A stretch of 7,786 nucleotides of DNA, from contig CAJWOI010000117.1 of assembly GCA_913044255.1 (NCBI GenBank), positions 1 through 7,786 on the forward strand, given 5' to 3'. Of this stretch, positions 6,018-7,786 are shown one piece after another. Under the pieces are notes generated by a model, which did no database searches, was not told the DNA's origin, and worked only from the letters and a program-made list of their open reading frames with translations. This stretch comes from an uncultured Alphaproteobacteria bacterium. Its GTDB lineage: Bacteria; Pseudomonadota; Alphaproteobacteria; UBA7887. The position numbers were made by a program, and so were the translations under genes. How positions within the stretch are numbered: the stretch's first letter is position 1; each line of letters begins with the position of its first letter.

Positions 6018-6084
6018 ATGTTCGGAGGGGGGGCCTTGGGCTAAGGGAGAGATTGTTTTCGATTGCTCTAAGCAAGCTTCAGGT

Positions 6085-6187
6085 ACTAACTTGTGTTAGT
6101 TTTGAGCTAAATTGGAATCGGTTTTTTACACGGTGGTGCATTAACTTGATGTTAGTTAGATGACATCACCTTGACTTGAGTTAAATT
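6085..6187. promoter_or_regulatory. Repeated palindromic motif upstream of the cyclase gene
   Basis: Two related elements lie in the 288-base leader. The first is ACTAAC-TTGT-GTTAGT (6085-6100), a perfect 6-bp inverted repeat. The second is TAAC-TTGAT-GTTA followed by GTT (6142-6157). Each is followed by a near-identical 12-base block, TTGAGCTAAATT (6102-6113) and TTGAGTTAAATT (6176-6187). The first block is contiguous with its palindrome; the second is displaced by about 20 bases. The repeated palindrome plus repeated block suggests paired binding sites for a transcription factor. A small duplication is another explanation. Confidence 0.4.
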
Positions 6188-6197
6188 ATTCTAATCT
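6171..6197 (+). promoter_or_regulatory. Possible promoter of the cyclase gene
   Basis: TTGACT (6171-6176) resembles a -35 box and TAATCT (6192-6197) a -10 box, with a 15-base spacer that is shorter than ideal. Transcription would start near 6204, just before the AGGGAAGGA ribosome binding site. The second TTGAGTTAAATT block overlaps this promoter, as an operator might. Confidence 0.3.
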
Positions 6198-6219
6198 CGA
6201 TGGTAGGGAAGGACTGTCA

Positions 6220-7786
6220 ATGGAGCGGCGTCTCGCTGCTATACTCATTTCCGACGTGGTGGGTTACTCGCGGCTTATGGGCGTGGACGAAACTGGCACA
6301 ATTATTGCGGTCAAGGCGCTGCGCCAGGAGCTGTTTGCACCCAGAATTGCTGAGTATGGCGGCCGCATTGTCAAATTGATGGGTGACGGGGTATTGGTGG
6401 AGTTCTCGAGCGTCGTTGACGCGGTGGACTGTGCGGTTGCCACACAGCGTGACATCGCAGTGCGTAACGTTGGGGTGTCCGCGGACCGTCGCGTGCAAAT
6501 ACGCGTCGGCGTCAACCTGGGCGATGTGATCGTCGAGGACGATGATATTTATGGCGATGGTGTCAACGTCGCCGCCCGATTGCAGGAGCTCTCCGCTCCG
6601 GGTGGGGTAGCCTTAAGCGCCACGGCCCACGAGCATGCCAAGGGAAAGGTCGAGATCAACTTCAAGGACGATGGAGAGCATGAACTCAAGAACATAGCGA
6701 ATCCCATGCGTGTCTACCTCTGGCACGAAGACGATCCCGTTGAAGTCCAGGCGCAAATACAAATAACAGGACCGACGGATACACTGACGTTACCCGGTAA
6801 GCCGGCCATCGCTGTGTTGCCCTTTGAGAATATGTCCGGCGATGCGGAGCAGGAGTATTTCGCCGACGGTTTGACCGAGGATATCATCACTGAGCTTTCT
6901 CGTTTTCAGACTTTCTTCGTAATCGCTCGACACTCCTCGTTTACCTACAAAGGCAAGAGTATGACCGTACAGGACGTTGGTCGTGAGTTGGGTGTTCACT
7001 ATGTGCTGGAGGGGAGCGTGCGGAAGGCCGGAGACCGGGTCCGGGCCACTGCCCAGTTGATCGAGGCGTCAAGCGGCAATCACATCTGGGCGGAACACTA
7101 CGACCATGACTTGGCTGACGTGTTTAAGGTGCAAGACGAGGTCACCAGGTGCATTGTCGCGGCTATTCCCGGCCGCCTCGCAGGAGCGGATTTCAACCGA
7201 ATCAAGCGTAAGGAGTTAGAAAATTTGGCAGCGTATGACTACACGCTCCGCGGCAGAATTCACCATCATCGCAGCACGAAAGAAGACAATGCCGAGGCGC
7301 TTCGGTTGCTGCGCAAGGCTATAGAACTCGATCCGGAATTCGCGGAGGCTTATGCGTGGGAGTCCTGCACTCTCGGCCAGGCGCAAGCCCGGGGTTTTGG
7401 TGACAACAAACAGGAATTATTTGCTCTGGAAGTCGAAACTGCGGAAAAGGCGCTTTTGCTCGATGCGAATAATATTACATGCCAATGGAACATGTGCGAA
7501 TTGAACATGGAATGGGGTAACAGGGATTTCGGTGAGCTGGGGCCACGTTCCGATGTGGGTGCCCGGTTGGAGCGGGCGGAACACCATCATCAAAAGGCAT
7601 TTAGCTTAAATCCGAATGATCCTCGTGTCGTTGCCCAGCGCGGTGAGTTACTGACTTGGCAGGGTCACCCAAGCGAGGGTGCCGACTGGGCTCGCTTGGC
7701 TATGCGCCTGGATCCACACGACGCCGCCGGACGTGCACATCTGCTGGGCCGCGCCTTGCACGTTGGCAAACTATACGCGGATGCAA
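6220..7786 (+). CDS. Class III adenylate cyclase / TolB-like domain / TPR protein (3' end outside window)
   Basis: The frame is open from the ATG at 6220 to the window edge (522 codons seen). GGAAGGA lies 6 bases upstream. Residues 1 to about 168 form a class III nucleotide cyclase catalytic domain: metal-binding Asp12 (LISDVVGYS) and Asp56 (KLMGDGVLVEF), adenine-selecting Lys52 with Asp113, and transition-state residues Asn116 and Arg120 in GDGVNVAARL. All are intact, so conversion of ATP to cAMP is expected. Residues about 193-315 form a TolB-like N-terminal (FlgO/COG5616) domain: IAVLPFENMSGDAEQEYFAD, then LTEDIITELSRF, YVLEGSVRK and AQLIEASSGNHIWAEHYD. From about 338 the chain is helical with TPR-like units (ALRLLRKAIELDPEFAEAYA; AFSLNPNDPR; ARLAMRLDPHDAAGRAHLLG). 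No membrane helix is seen between the domains, so the visible part should be cytoplasmic. This architecture is common in alphaproteobacteria; its signal is generally unknown. Confidence 0.93.
   Translation, partial: MERRLAAILISDVVGYSRLMGVDETGTIIAVKALRQELFAPRIAEYGGRIVKLMGDGVLVEFSSVVDAVDCAVATQRDIAVRNVGVSADRRVQIRVGVNLGDVIVEDDDIYGDGVNVAARLQELSAPGGVALSATAHEHAKGKVEINFKDDGEHELKNIANPMRVYLWHEDDPVEVQAQIQITGPTDTLTLPGKPAIAVLPFENMSGDAEQEYFADGLTEDIITELSRFQTFFVIARHSSFTYKGKSMTVQDVGRELGVHYVLEGSVRKAGDRVRATAQLIEASSGNHIWAEHYDHDLADVFKVQDEVTRCIVAAIPGRLAGADFNRIKRKELENLAAYDYTLRGRIHHHRSTKEDNAEALRLLRKAIELDPEFAEAYAWESCTLGQAQARGFGDNKQELFALEVETAEKALLLDANNITCQWNMCELNMEWGNRDFGELGPRSDVGARLERAEHHHQKAFSLNPNDPRVVAQRGELLTWQGHPSEGADWARLAMRLDPHDAAGRAHLLGRALHVGKLYADA

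Overview
The window looks like a chromosomal segment of a free-living, probably marine or soil, alphaproteobacterium. The grounds are family resemblance (a TRAP transporter with separate Q and M subunits, a cyclase/TolB-like/TPR signalling protein, and an initiator-tRNA fragment with an alphaproteobacterial-style anticodon stem) and a moderate GC content with mixed ATG/GTG/TTG starts. The genus cannot be read from the sequence.

Layout, left to right. (1) 1-186, minus: the first 62 codons of a membrane ABC exporter that runs off the left edge. (2) 187-478: a divergent intergenic region with two clean inverted repeats. (3) 479-859, plus: a small cyclophilin-like-fold protein. (4) 2872-3924, 2292-2852 and 976-2295, all minus: a complete TRAP operon in the order dctP-dctQ-dctM, convergent with the cyclophilin-like gene. 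(5) 3925-4202: a divergent control region with an ATATAC/GTATAT palindrome close upstream of dctP. (6) 4203-5315, plus: a single-domain MetE-like, zinc-dependent methyltransferase-family protein. (7) 5348-5395: a decayed 3' half of an initiator tRNA(Met), a possible old integration scar. (8) 5542-5931, plus: a Rid-family protein with serine where the catalytic arginine of RidA would be. (9) 5932-6219: a gene-free stretch with small hairpins and a repeated TAACTTG/GTTAG motif. (10) 6220 to the right edge, plus: a class III adenylate cyclase fused to a TolB-like domain and TPR repeats, cut by the window end.

How the genes may work together. The TRAP genes form a binding-protein-dependent, ion-gradient-driven importer, probably for a carboxylate. 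The MetE-like gene is divergent from it across a shared control region, and the Rid gene lies downstream in the same direction as the MetE-like gene. An uptake-and-metabolism module is a reasonable inference, but the substrate cannot be read from sequence. The cyclase gene has its own leader and ribosome binding site and looks like an independent signalling unit.

No rRNA, complete tRNA, CRISPR array, transposase or integrase gene was seen. The strongest non-routine observations are the tRNA(fMet) remnant, the Arg-to-Ser change in the Rid protein, the unassigned MetE-like/TRAP pairing, and the repeated motifs upstream of the cyclase.
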